A stretch of 64,000 nt of DNA from Anaerolineae bacterium (GCA_022823945.1 JAJEBK010000054.1:1-64000); one strand, 5' to 3'; counted from the first letter of the stretch, positions 16,188 to 24,603 are shown. A program made the numbers and translations. Notes: generated from the letters alone by a model not told the origin.

Positions 16188-17051
16188 CTACAATTCCCAG
16201 TTGCAAGGATTAGTGGGATTGTTGAGGATCAAGCGCACGATGCGATCCAGCCCCGCATAATCGCGCAGGATATCCGCCTCGACGCCGCAGCGTTCCCGCG
16301 TCAGCCGCTTGACTGCCTCGCCCTGCCCTGCGCCGATCTCCAGCAGCACATGCGCGCCAGGCGAACAAATCACCGCCGTCTGGGCCAGCAAAACTCGGAT
16401 GCCGTCCAAGCCATCCGCCCCTCCGTCCAGCGCCAGGCGAGGTTCATAGCTGCCTACCGCCAGCTGTGGCAATTCGTCGCTGGCGATGTAGGGCAAGTTG
16501 GCCATCAGCAGATCGACTTGTATGCCGCGTTCAATCAAGGGCTGCGCCAGATCGCCCTGCAGGAAGCGCAGCGATACCTTATTTTGCCGCGCGTTTTCCT
16601 GCGCCACTGCCAGCGCCGCCGCGCAGATGTCTGTGGCATAGACCGCGCACTGCGGATGCCTGCGCTTGTAGGCGATGGCCAGCGCGCCACTGCCCGTGCC
16701 GATATCAGCAACTACAATATTGGGAGCGTGAGCAGTCAGTCGCAGCGCTTCTTCCAGCAGCAGCTCGCTTTCCGGGCGCGGGATCAGCACAGCTGGATTC
16801 ACGCGCAGATCGATGTCATAGAAGCCGGTACTTCCCAGAATATAGGCGACAGGCTCGCCAGCGGCCCGGCGCGCCAGCCAATTCTGGTATTCGCGCCACT
16901 GTTTGGGCATCAGCTTATGTTCGGGGTGCGTGAAAAGGAAAGCGCGGTCGCTATCCAGCGCGCGCATCAAGAGAATCTGCGCATCAAGGTCGGGGCTGTC
17001 GCTGTTGGCAAGTCGCTGCCTTGCCAGCTGCAGCGCCTCGCGGATGGTCAT
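16188..17051 (-). CDS. prmC: Peptide chain release factor N5-glutamine methyltransferase
   Basis: A 287-residue protein with the PrmC/HemK architecture: an N-terminal helical substrate-binding domain ('MTIREALQLARQRLANSDSP'), SAM motif I 'VVADIGTGSGALAIAYKRR', and the diagnostic NPPY-type motif present as 'MANLPYIASDEL' (here ANLPY rather than NPPY; this variant occurs in some bacterial homologues). It methylates the glutamine of the GGQ motif in release factors. Its ATG overlaps the stop of prfA by 4 bp, the usual prfA-prmC coupling. Confidence 0.95.
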   Translation of the reverse strand: MTIREALQLARQRLANSDSPDLDAQILLMRALDSDRAFLFTHPEHKLMPKQWREYQNWLARRAAGEPVAYILGSTGFYDIDLRVNPAVLIPRPESELLLEEALRLTAHAPNIVVADIGTGSGALAIAYKRRHPQCAVYATDICAAALAVAQENARQNKVSLRFLQGDLAQPLIERGIQVDLLMANLPYIASDELPQLAVGSYEPRLALDGGADGLDGIRVLLAQTAVICSPGAHVLLEIGAGQGEAVKRLTRERCGVEADILRDYAGLDRIVRLILNNPTNPCNWEL

Positions 17052-18121
17052 TCGCCGCTGCCCGCCGCCAACTGCCGGGCTTGTTCTTGCGTGGCAAGCT
17101 GGTCAATGAAGGCGTCCAGCGCGCCGTCCATCACCGCCGGCAAGTTGTAACTGCTGAAACCGATGCGGTGGTCGGTGACGCGCCCCTGCGGATAATTGTA
17201 GGTGCGGATTTTCTCGCTGCGGTCGCCACTGCCGACTTGCCCACGGCGTTCGGCTTCGCGCTCGCTGCGTTGGCGTTCGACTTCGGCATCGTACAAGCGG
17301 GCGATGAGCACTTGCTTGGCGCGCAGCTTGTTTTGCAGCTGGCTGCGTTCGTCCTGCATCTCCACCACCACGCCGGTCGGTTTGTGGATCAAGCGCACCG
17401 CCGAGTCGGTGGTATTGACCGATTGTCCGCCTGCGCCGCGCGCACGAAAGACTTGCGTCTCTACATCGCTCATATCCAGTTGCACATCCACCTCGTCCAT
17501 CTCGGCCAGCACGGCGACGGTCGCGGTGCTGGTGTGGATGCGCCCCTGGCTTTCCGTGGTGGGGACGCGCTGGACGCGGTGCACGCCGCTCTCGTATTTG
17601 AGGCGGCTGAAAGCGCCATCGCCCTTGATCTGGAAAGTGATATTCTTGAAGACGCTGTTGCCCTGCTCATTGACATCCAACAACTCGACCCGCCAACGTT
17701 TGCCCTCGGCATAGCGCGTATACAGGCGCAGCAGGTCGCCCGCGAATATGCCCGCTTCATCGCCGCCGGCACCAGCGCGGATCTCTACGATGACATCCCG
17801 GCTGTCGCGCGGATCTTTGGGCAGCAGCAGCAGTCGCAGCCTCTCCAGCAATTCGGCGACGCTGGCTTCCAGCGTGTCGATTTCGTCTTGCGCCAGCTCG
17901 CGCATTTCGGCATCGTCAGCCAGGTCCAGCAATTCCCGCGCGCCTGCCAGTTCGTCGCTTTGGCGCTTGTAGAGGCGATAGGCATCGACAACCGCTTGCA
18001 AGCCGGCTCGCTCTTTTGCCAGCTCGGCCACGCGCTCATAGTTGCTGGCGATGGCTGGGTCGCCCATCAGCGCTTCCAGCTCCAGGTAACGGGCTTCGAC
18101 TTCGGCAAGTTTGTCGAGCAT
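17048..18121 (-). CDS. prfA: Peptide chain release factor 1
   Basis: A 357-residue class I release factor. Visible: N-terminal coiled-coil domain ('MLDKLAEVEARYLELEALM'), 'EIRAGAGGDEAGIFA', the stop-codon-recognition PxT tripeptide as P-T-T in 'RVPTTESQGRIHTS' (identifying RF1 rather than RF2, which has SPF), and the catalytic GGQ in 'RARGAGGQSVN'. The ATG at 18121 gives the usual length; an in-frame extension upstream is not conserved. It is coupled to prmC by a 4-bp overlap. Confidence 0.97.
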   Translation of the reverse strand: MLDKLAEVEARYLELEALMGDPAIASNYERVAELAKERAGLQAVVDAYRLYKRQSDELAGARELLDLADDAEMRELAQDEIDTLEASVAELLERLRLLLLPKDPRDSRDVIVEIRAGAGGDEAGIFAGDLLRLYTRYAEGKRWRVELLDVNEQGNSVFKNITFQIKGDGAFSRLKYESGVHRVQRVPTTESQGRIHTSTATVAVLAEMDEVDVQLDMSDVETQVFRARGAGGQSVNTTDSAVRLIHKPTGVVVEMQDERSQLQNKLRAKQVLIARLYDAEVERQRSEREAERRGQVGSGDRSEKIRTYNYPQGRVTDHRIGFSSYNLPAVMDGALDAFIDQLATQEQARQLAAGSGE

Positions 18122-18227
18122 GGCTCTTTGTTTTCGTCCAAGTGGCGCGGCGCAGCGGTCGGCGTTATTATAACCCTCAATATTGAGCCGCAAAGAGATG
18201 GTTGATGGATATGCCACCATTTGCTCC

Positions 18228-18330
18228 CACCCTAAATCCCTCCCCCATAAAGAGGGAGGGACTTCAAAACGTCGTAGCGCTCTCCTTCCCTCATTTTGGT
18301 GGCAAGGTTGTCAACTCCACCAAAATCGTC
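18228..18330. repeat. R3 interspersed repeat upstream of deoC
   Basis: The sequence 'CCCTAAATCCCTCCCCC...GAGGGAGGGACTTCAAAACG' followed by 'CTTCCCTCATTTTGGTGG' and 'GTTGTCAACTCCACCAAAAT' corresponds, in reverse orientation, to repeats at 30208-30395 and 59490-59605. It fills most of the 244-bp gap between divergent prfA and deoC. Confidence 0.8.
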
Positions 18331-18365
18331 ACTCCCCTTGCCGAACATCGCGCCAGGCCGGGTTC

Positions 18366-19328
18366 ATGATTGGGCAGGCCAAGGGACGCAATCCGGGCAT
18401 GCCGCTGGATATGGGCTGGGTGCGCGCCACGACAGTCAACCGCAGCGCCACACAACGCCGCGTTGGCAGCCTGGTCGCGCGCCGCAGCGTCAAAAAAGCC
18501 TGGCAGGCGGCCTGGCTGCTGCGTGCCATCACTCTGATCGATCTGACCACTTTGACTGGCGATGATACGCCGGGCAAGGTGCGGCGGCTGTGCGCCAAAG
18601 CGCGTCAGCCCCTGCGCGAGGATTTGATCGACACCCTGGAAGCGCAATCGCTGGGCATCATGGTGGGCGCGGTATGTGTTTATCATGCGCGGGTCAAAGA
18701 GGCGATCGGCGCGCTGCTGGGCAGTGGCATCCCGGTGGCGGCTGTTTCGACCGGATTTCCGGCCGGTCAGAGCGCTTATGCCCAGCGCATTGAAGAGATT
18801 CATCAGTCGGTCGAGGCAGGCGCGGACGAAATCGACATCGTTATCTCGCGCGAACACGCCCTGCGCGGCGACTGGCGACGCCTGTATGACGAAGTGCGCG
18901 AAATGCGGGCGGCCTGTGGCGATGCGCATATGAAAGCCATCCTGGCGACTGGCGAACTGGGTCCCCTGTGGACAGTCGCGCGCGCCAGCAAGGTTTGCAT
19001 GATGGCCGGGGCGGACTTTATCAAGACCAGCACGGGCAAAGAGCCGGTCAACGCCACATTGGAAGTCGGCTTGACGATGACACGCGAGATCCGCGCCTAT
19101 GAAGAGCTGACTGGTTGCCAGGTCGGGTTCAAGCCAGCCGGCGGCATCCGCAGCGCCAAAGACGCTGTGAACTGGATGATCTTGATGAAAGAAGAGCTGG
19201 GCGATGACTGGTTGGACAAGCGCCTGTTTCGCTTCGGCGCATCGGGCTTGCTGACGGATATTGAACGTCAGCTTTCGCACCATGCCAGCGGGCGCTATGC
19301 CGCGCGTCATCATATGCCGATGGCTTAG
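18366..19328 (+). CDS. deoC: Deoxyribose-phosphate aldolase (long DERA type)
   Basis: A 320-residue class I aldolase, longer than E. coli DeoC and of the eukaryotic-like type, with the N-terminal 'NPGMPLDMGWVRATTVNRSA' segment. The core shows 'LIDLTTLTGDDTPGKVRRLC', 'DEIDIVISREHAL', 'MKAILATGELG' (catalytic Lys on the AILATGEL strand) and 'DFIKTSTGKEPVNAT' (Schiff-base Lys in KTSTG). It cleaves 2-deoxyribose-5-phosphate to acetaldehyde and glyceraldehyde-3-phosphate. The ATG at 18366 is chosen because conservation begins just after it; no clear ribosome-binding site is seen. Confidence 0.95.
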   Translation: MIGQAKGRNPGMPLDMGWVRATTVNRSATQRRVGSLVARRSVKKAWQAAWLLRAITLIDLTTLTGDDTPGKVRRLCAKARQPLREDLIDTLEAQSLGIMVGAVCVYHARVKEAIGALLGSGIPVAAVSTGFPAGQSAYAQRIEEIHQSVEAGADEIDIVISREHALRGDWRRLYDEVREMRAACGDAHMKAILATGELGPLWTVARASKVCMMAGADFIKTSTGKEPVNATLEVGLTMTREIRAYEELTGCQVGFKPAGGIRSAKDAVNWMILMKEELGDDWLDKRLFRFGASGLLTDIERQLSHHASGRYAARHHMPMA

Positions 19329-19379
19329 CCATTCGACACCCGCAGACCAGCAATCCCCGCAAGACCCCGTCAGCCTGAT

Positions 19380-19408
19380 TTGGAGAATCTGGGCATTTGT
19401 AGTACAAT
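19380..19408 (+). promoter_or_regulatory. Sigma-70-type promoter for the Met/Asp-rich secreted protein gene
   Basis: TTGGAG (19380-19385), 17-nt spacer, TACAAT (19403-19408), followed by a leader of about 115 nt containing AAAGGAGG (about 19448-19455, too far from the start to serve it) and AAGGAAG just before the ATG at 19522. A similar 'GTAGTACAATT' block occurs at 12628-12640. Confidence 0.6.
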
Positions 19409-19521
19409 TTTTTCTGTCAGCTTGTGTCATTTGTCGGGTTCAGAATGAAAGGAGGCAGAGGGTTCGATTGAAGAGCAATGCTTGCAAACACAAGGAATAC
19501 GATGATATAAGGAAGTGAGAC

Positions 19522-20409
19522 ATGAAACGAATTTCACAAGTCACAACATTCGCTGTTTGTTGTCTGCTGCTGATCGCGCTGGCAGGCGTCGCAAGCGCCC
19601 AGTCCATGGATATGATGGATGATATGGACAAGATGGATAAGATGGGCGAGATGGACATGATGATGCCCGCTCCCGACACCTGCGCCATGCTGCCGGCCGG
19701 CGTCACCGTCATGACCGATACACCAGGCGTACATTGTCAAGCAGTTAGCGGCGGCGGCATCGGGCCTTTTTGGCTCGCCAATGCTGGCGCTATCGCCGCA
19801 GTGGATGTATGGGGCATGATGTATCTGGATGCCGAGGTCTGTTTCCATGACTCGGGTTCGATCACCTTCATGGATGCGTCAATGTCCCCGCGCATGCAGA
19901 TGGATGTCGACTATGCCATGGGCGACGACGGCCAGACTTGCGCCCACATCGACCGCGCGGGCACAGTTATTCTGATGCCCAGCATGATGATGATGGATGA
20001 CATGGACATGATGGACGACATGGATGACATGGATGACATGGACGACATGGACATGATGGACATGATGGACGACGACATGGATGACATGGATATGATGGAT
20101 GACATGGATGCCATGGACGATATGGACGATATGGATGCCATGGACGACATGGACAAGATGGAAGTGGATCCAGCAAGAATGATGATGGATTCGATGAGCT
20201 CCATGGTCCCGCTGGAAGGTTGTGAGATCACTACCCGCTACAACCTCAATTTACGCGCTGAGCCGGGCGGAGTGAAAATCGGTCTCGTCCACGGTGACGC
20301 TACCAAGACCGCCATCGCGCGCACGCCCAACTGGTTCAAGGTCGAACACGACGGCGTCGAAGGCTGGATCTCCGCGCACTATATTCACGGCGAAGGCGAC
20401 TGCGGCTAG
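19522..20409 (+). CDS. Secreted Met/Asp-rich repeat protein with C-terminal bacterial SH3 domain
   Basis: A 295-residue protein with a clear signal peptide (residues 1-26, ending GVASA/Q). A short Met/Asp block (29-48) is followed by a cysteine-containing middle region (C54, C72, C107, C140), then a long low-complexity block of Met-Asp-Asp triplets (about 155-213), and a bacterial SH3b domain (about 236-288: 'NLNLRAEPGG', 'RTPNWFKVEHDGVEGWISA') flanked by C234 and C294. The SH3b domain suggests cell-wall or surface binding outside the membrane. Alternating thioether and carboxylate side chains could bind metals such as Cu(I), Ag(I) or Ca(II); that is inference. It has its own promoter and AAGGAAG ribosome-binding site. 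Confidence 0.85.
   Translation: MKRISQVTTFAVCCLLLIALAGVASAQSMDMMDDMDKMDKMGEMDMMMPAPDTCAMLPAGVTVMTDTPGVHCQAVSGGGIGPFWLANAGAIAAVDVWGMMYLDAEVCFHDSGSITFMDASMSPRMQMDVDYAMGDDGQTCAHIDRAGTVILMPSMMMMDDMDMMDDMDDMDDMDDMDMMDMMDDDMDDMDMMDDMDAMDDMDDMDAMDDMDKMEVDPARMMMDSMSSMVPLEGCEITTRYNLNLRAEPGGVKIGLVHGDATKTAIARTPNWFKVEHDGVEGWISAHYIHGEGDCG
19985..20163 (+). repeat. Short tandem DNA repeat encoding Met-Asp-(Asp/Met) triplets
   Basis: About 180 bp of imperfect 9-bp periodicity (GATGACATG / GACGACATG / GATATGATG units) encoding the Met/Asp block. Synonymous GAT/GAC variation between units shows the protein pattern is kept while the DNA drifts, so selection on the amino-acid pattern is plausible. Confidence 0.85.
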
Positions 20410-20473
20410 TTGCCTGCCCTCGACCGGGGGACATCCAAAATTGTTTCCCGGTTTGCTTCTCCCCTCAGAGCAG

Positions 20474-20628
20474 CGCTAAGTAAGTCATGCAACAAAATGA
20501 AAGAACGACGTAGGGGCGACTCTTGAGTCGCCCACATGTACAATGCCGACATAGTGGGCGAGACAAGTCTCGCCCCTACAAACTTCGAATCAGAATAGCA
20601 CCGCCCTTTTTCACATGACTTACTTGCG
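20474..20628. repeat. Inverted-repeat-bounded element with cruciform core (R2)
   Basis: Termini CGCTAAGTAAGTCATG (20474-20489) and CATGACTTACTTGCG (20614-20628) are inverted copies differing by one base. The core holds two perfect 9-bp hairpins, GGGCGACTC-TT-GAGTCGCCC (20514-20533) and GGGCGAGAC-AA-GTCTCGCCC (20556-20575), nested between GTAGGGGCGA and TCGCCCCTAC. No ORF. The element abuts the truncated 5' end of the adjacent pseudogene. Confidence 0.8.
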
Positions 20629-20636
20629 TTTACTAG

Positions 20637-20972
20637 CGCGACAATGTGACCTGCGCCAGGTTCAGCCACCCCGGCACCGCCATGTTGATGCCGGAACAGA
20701 CCATGGGCATGATGGAAATGGACACTACGCCAGCGATGTCGATGGACAGCTACACCAGCCTGGTTTCGCTGGAGGGCTGCATGGTGTTTTCGCCCATTTA
20801 CAATGTCGTCTTCCGTGCCACGCCGGGCGGGGACGATATCGGGCGCGTCAAATATGGCACGGTCAAGGAAAGCATGGCGCGCACGCCCAACTGGTTCATG
20901 GTCGAGAATGACGGAGTCTACGGCTGGATCAGCGCACTGGGTCATAGCCGAGGGCAACTGCGGCTGATTTTT
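20637..20972 (+). pseudogene. Truncated, frameshifted copy of the Met/Asp-SH3 protein gene
   Basis: The reading frame after the stop at 20634 gives 'VTCARFSHPGTAMLMPE', matching 'QTCAHIDRAGTVILMPS' of the upstream protein, then a short Met-rich stretch, then an SH3b region ('LEGCMVFSPIYNVVFRATPGG', 'ARTPNWFMVENDGVYGWISA'). The signal peptide and first 130 residues are absent. At about 20935-20940 the frame shifts: the family C-terminus (E-G-N-C-G-stop) is found in the next frame, ending at 20972, so one or two bases were lost. It is best read as a decayed tandem duplicate whose 5' half was removed or displaced by the inverted-repeat element. Confidence 0.75.
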
Positions 20973-21101
20973 CGCTGATATCCCGGGGGCATCATTTGAT
21001 GTCCGCCAAGCCCGACCCTTCCCCCGATTCTTACTGCGCGATTGCCTGTCCCCGTCTATACTTGTTGACTATCGCTCACGCCGGCTGTCGCGCAATCGCA
21101 G

Positions 21102-22712
21102 ATGTTGACCCTGAAAGAAGCGCTCCTATCACCCATATTGAATCAAGCGAAAGTCGTGGCTGGCGCTGGGGGTTTGGAGCGCCCCATCCGCTGGGTGCAC
21201 ATCGTCAATGTGCCCAACATGGCAGACTGGCTGCATGGCGGCGAGTTGGTGCTGACGACCGTGCTGAACATGCCCGATGGTGCAGAGGCTCAGTGCGAAT
21301 TCCTGCGTCAGCTGGCGGCCAGGGGCATTGTGGCTGTCGTCATCACCACCGGCTCGCTGGTTGACGAGATCCCCGAACACCTGCGCGCGCTGGGTGAAGA
21401 GCTGGGCTTGCCGCTGATCGAGCTGCCCTACCAGACGCGCTTCGTAGACATCGCCAAGGTCATCAACGAGCGCATCGCCCAAGCCAACCTGGATACCATC
21501 AGCCGCGCGCTTTCAATCCAACAGCAGCTTTCGCGCCTGGTATTGGAGGGTGGCGGCTTTGTCGAGCTGGCGAATATGCTGGCGGGGCAGGTTGGGCATT
21601 CCATCAGCATCGAAAACGAGCGCTTCGAGGCTATCGCCAGCAAGAATATCGCCGCGGTAGATTCGGCGCGCCGCTACACGACCGAGCATGGGCGCACCAA
21701 TCCACAGCTGATTGACGCGCTGGAAGGCGAATACCTGCCACGCATCCGCGATACGCTGCGTCCTGTGCAACTGCCTGTCATGCCCGCGTTGGGCTTGGAG
21801 ATGGAACGGCTGCTGGCACCTATCGTCGTGCACAACGAGATTTATGGCTATATGTGGATCATCGCCGATGTGCAGGCGCTGACGCCGATCGACATGATGG
21901 CGATCGAGATCGGCGCGACGGTGGCGGCGCTGCTGATGCTGTATCAAGAGTCATTGGCGGCGGCAGAGGCCTCGCTGAAAGGCAGCTTCGTGGCGCAGCT
22001 GGTCGAGGCAAAGGGCGAGCCGCAAAGCATCTTGAGCGATCAAGCGCTGCGCTATGGCGTGGATCTGCGTTTGCCCTGGCGTATGCTGCTGGTCAGCCTG
22101 GGGGCGGCGTTGGCGCCGACTGTCACACGCGCCTATCGCGCCATCAACCGCGTTCTGGCACAGCGCGAGACCGAAGCGGTGGCGGCGCAATTTGCCGGGC
22201 AAGTGGTCATTCTGGCGCAGGATAATGCCAGCTGCCAATCGCTTGCGGCGGCGCTGCTGGAGCGGTTGGAAGAGGGCGCGCGCATCGCTGTGAGCGGCGT
22301 CTGCCAGGGAGCGCAAACGGTCGGCTATGCGCACCAGCAATGCGCCGATACACTGTTCATCGGCGGTCGCATCCAGCCGGCGCGGCGGCTTCACCTCTTC
22401 GACACGCTCGGCTATATCCACACCTTGTATCAGGCGGGCGCGGACAGTTTGTCGCACAACGCCCAAGTGCCGCTGCTGCGCCGATTGCAGGCAGAACAAC
22501 AAGCCGATCTTTTCAACACGCTGGAAGTCTATCTGGATGCCGGCGGCAACAGCGTCCAGACCGCGCAGGCGCTTTGCATCCACCGCAGCACCTTGAATTA
22601 TCGGCTGGCGAAAATTCGTGAAGTCTGCGCGGTGGACTTGTCTGCGCCGGGCACCCGCCTCGACCTACAAGTCGCGCTCAAGCTGATGCGATTATTTGAC
22701 AACCCGGATTGA
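21102..22712 (+). CDS. PucR-family transcriptional regulator
   Basis: A 536-residue regulator. The N-terminal PucR ligand domain (residues 1-125) shows 'RPIRWVHIVNVPNMADWLHGGELVLTT' and 'LGLPLIELPYQTRFVDIA'. A GAF-like central region (about 150-290, 'LERLLAPIVVHNEIYGYMWI') is followed by the C-terminal HTH_30 domain ('TLEVYLDAGGNSVQTAQAL', 'HRSTLNYRLAKIREV'). PucR-type proteins control purine, amino-acid or nitrogen catabolism genes. No obvious target operon adjoins it, so the regulon is unknown. Confidence 0.93.
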   Translation: MLTLKEALLSPILNQAKVVAGAGGLERPIRWVHIVNVPNMADWLHGGELVLTTVLNMPDGAEAQCEFLRQLAARGIVAVVITTGSLVDEIPEHLRALGEELGLPLIELPYQTRFVDIAKVINERIAQANLDTISRALSIQQQLSRLVLEGGGFVELANMLAGQVGHSISIENERFEAIASKNIAAVDSARRYTTEHGRTNPQLIDALEGEYLPRIRDTLRPVQLPVMPALGLEMERLLAPIVVHNEIYGYMWIIADVQALTPIDMMAIEIGATVAALLMLYQESLAAAEASLKGSFVAQLVEAKGEPQSILSDQALRYGVDLRLPWRMLLVSLGAALAPTVTRAYRAINRVLAQRETEAVAAQFAGQVVILAQDNASCQSLAAALLERLEEGARIAVSGVCQGAQTVGYAHQQCADTLFIGGRIQPARRLHLFDTLGYIHTLYQAGADSLSHNAQVPLLRRLQAEQQADLFNTLEVYLDAGGNSVQTAQALCIHRSTLNYRLAKIREVCAVDLSAPGTRLDLQVALKLMRLFDNPD

Positions 22713-22727
22713 CGAGGCAAGCTCGCT

Positions 22728-23123
22728 TCAGGCTGGGCGCGCTGTGTTTTTAGACGCAGAGCCCAGCGCCACAGCCACGGCGATAGCATGCGATTGTGTG
22801 TGGCTGAGGCTGATATCCCAAGCCGTCAGTTGCAATGAATCTGCCAATCGCCGAGCCGCTCCATGCAGGACCAGGCTGGGTCGCCGTCGCGGGGTGTCGG
22901 TGCGGATTTCGATCTCGCGCCAAGCCACATCGCCGATGCCACTGCCCAGCGCTTTTGCCACCGCTTCTTTGCCAGCGAAACGCGCAGCCAGGCGATGGGC
23001 TTTGTCTGCGCAGTCTTGCCGTTCGCCGGCGGTAAAGAAACGGCTAAGAAAACGTTCGCCGCCGCGTTCGATCCCGGCCGCGATGCGCGCGCATTCGACC
23101 ATATCCACGCCACAGCGAATCAT
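22728..23123 (-). CDS. acpS: Holo-[acyl-carrier-protein] synthase
   Basis: A 131-residue phosphopantetheinyl transferase. The metal-binding residues are in place: Asp in 'GVDMVECARI' and Glu in 'RFAGKEAVAKALG'; 'WDISLSHTQSHAIAVAVA' is the third conserved block. It transfers 4'-phosphopantetheine from CoA to acyl carrier protein. It is convergent with the PucR gene and the stops lie 15 bp apart. Confidence 0.95.
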   Translation of the reverse strand: MIRCGVDMVECARIAAGIERGGERFLSRFFTAGERQDCADKAHRLAARFAGKEAVAKALGSGIGDVAWREIEIRTDTPRRRPSLVLHGAARRLADSLQLTAWDISLSHTQSHAIAVAVALGSASKNTARPA

Positions 23124-23206
23124 CAGCAGATGCCCGCCTCGCTGCTAGCGCGATGACGACTCCACTGCGATAATAGCCGTTGGCTTGCAAATCGGGCTGA
23201 GGATTT

Positions 23207-23803
23207 ATGATGCTTCATTGCCGGTTCATGATGATTTTGTGTCTGTGCGCCTTGGCGCTGGTTGGTTGCGAACATACAGTCGAGTCTACCCCGACACCCA
23301 CGCCCATTCAACACCAGCAGGTGACCTACCTCGCCAACCGTCTGCACCCTGGCTTCGAATTGAAGTTGCCGGTGGGTTGGCACTACAGAGTGACCGAAAG
23401 TGGTCTCATGCTGACCAACGACCCAAGCGCGCTGGAAGCGACCAGCAACAGCAGCGCCATGCCCGCCGATACCCTGGTGGCTGATCTGTCGCTGCGGACA
23501 CCAGCCGAAGTCATCACGATCGGCGCGCGCAACGCCGCCAGCCTCCTGGATGCCTTCGTAGGCAGGTCGCCAGATGCCCCGAACGAATCGCAATACCGCG
23601 CTGTCGAGCTGCTGGAAATCAGTGGGCGAGATTCGGCGCAGCTCTCGGCGACAATCGGCGACAACGATACACTCTTGCTGGCGGTGGCGCTGGATGACCA
23701 CTACCTGCTGGCGGTGACTGTCGCGCCAAAGGATAAAATGCAGGCGCTGGCGGCAGACTTGAGCGAGATCTTCGCTTCTGCGCAACTGCTGCAAGCACAA
23801 TAG
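23207..23803 (+). CDS. Lipoprotein of unknown function (PsbP/Mog1-like fold possible)
   Basis: A 198-residue protein with an N-terminal hydrophobic stretch and lipobox 'LALVGC', so likely lipid-anchored outside the membrane. The mature part begins with a Thr/Pro-rich linker ('STPTPTP'), then 'HPGFELKLPVGWHYRVTESGLMLTNDP', a pattern seen in PsbP/Mog1-like lipoproteins in which a Pro-Trp strand opens the domain. The smaller lipoprotein at 28962 shows a similar 'YPPAWRV' opening. The start could also be the ATG at 23228. No specific role can be assigned. Confidence 0.75.
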   Translation: MMLHCRFMMILCLCALALVGCEHTVESTPTPTPIQHQQVTYLANRLHPGFELKLPVGWHYRVTESGLMLTNDPSALEATSNSSAMPADTLVADLSLRTPAEVITIGARNAASLLDAFVGRSPDAPNESQYRAVELLEISGRDSAQLSATIGDNDTLLLAVALDDHYLLAVTVAPKDKMQALAADLSEIFASAQLLQAQ

Positions 23804-23828
23804 AGCCGCCTGACAAACAAGGGAGATC

Positions 23829-24503
23829 ATGGCGAGTCTTCGTTTTCGCTTGCGCCAGCGCTATTGGGCATTGGCAGCGCCGAGACAAATCCGCAGCTAC
23901 TTGCGATCGGACGTGGAGCCATTTCTGCAGATTGGCACGGGACCCAATCCCCTGCCCGGCTGGTTGAATACCACACTGACGCCCTTCCAGCCCGGCACCA
24001 TCTTCTTGGATGCCAGCCGGCCCTTTCCTATCCCCGATGCCAGTTTTGCGCTCATCTTCGGCGAGCATGTCATTGAGCACCTGGAATTTCACGAAGCCGC
24101 GCTGATGTTGGATGAATGCTTTCGCGTGCTGCGGCCCGGCGGTCGGTTGCGATTGGCCACGCCCGACCTGGCGCAGATCATCGCGCTGTATACGCACCCG
24201 CAGGCTGCGCCACAGAATGCCTACATCCGCTGGATCATGGATACTTTTCGCTCACAGATTGGCGAATACAATCCAGCCCATGCCATCAACCAGTCTTTTC
24301 ATGGCTGGCGGCACAAGTTTATCTATGACGCCCCGACCTTGCTTCAAGCGCTGGAAGATGCGGGCTTCGGCGGAATCCAGCGCCTCGAGCCGGGCAAAAG
24401 CGGCGATGAACGGCTGCGTGGCATCGAGCAGCACGGTGACCTGGTGGGCAACGATGCCGCCATGCGCTACGAAACGATGGTCTACGAGGCGCGCAAACCC
24501 TGA
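23829..24503 (+). CDS. Class I SAM-dependent methyltransferase
   Basis: A 224-residue protein. SAM-binding motif I is 'LQIGTGPNPLPGWLNT', followed by 'FLDASRPFPIPDASFALIFGEHVIEHL' (motifs II and III) and 'VLRPGGRLRLATPDL' (post-III). This is the 'predicted SAM-dependent methyltransferase' type often found in glycan-modification loci; the substrate is unknown. GGGAG precedes the ATG. Confidence 0.88.
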   Translation: MASLRFRLRQRYWALAAPRQIRSYLRSDVEPFLQIGTGPNPLPGWLNTTLTPFQPGTIFLDASRPFPIPDASFALIFGEHVIEHLEFHEAALMLDECFRVLRPGGRLRLATPDLAQIIALYTHPQAAPQNAYIRWIMDTFRSQIGEYNPAHAINQSFHGWRHKFIYDAPTLLQALEDAGFGGIQRLEPGKSGDERLRGIEQHGDLVGNDAAMRYETMVYEARKP

Positions 24504-24529
24504 GCCAGCCCAGCTGTTTCAGAATTAAC

Positions 24530-24550
24530 AATGCCATTTGTGGGCATTTT
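24530..24550 (+). terminator. Possible weak intrinsic terminator
   Basis: A perfect 6-bp stem AATGCC / GGCATT (24530-24535, 24543-24548) with a 7-nt loop and a short U-tract follows the methyltransferase gene by 27 bp. Stem GC and U-tract are weak, so function is uncertain. Confidence 0.3.
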
Positions 24551-24603
24551 CAGCTATGATTTACGCCTTGATGCGATAGCAGTGAGCCGAGTGGTACGCG
24601 CCT

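Noticed and set aside
18291-19430. 379-codon frame antisense to deoC
   Set aside because: The sense gene carries the complete aldolase motif set; the antisense product has no recognisable domain.
19440-19500. Possible tRNA (GGTTCGATT motif)
   Set aside because: The T-loop-like motif stands alone; no acceptor or anticodon stem can be formed around it.
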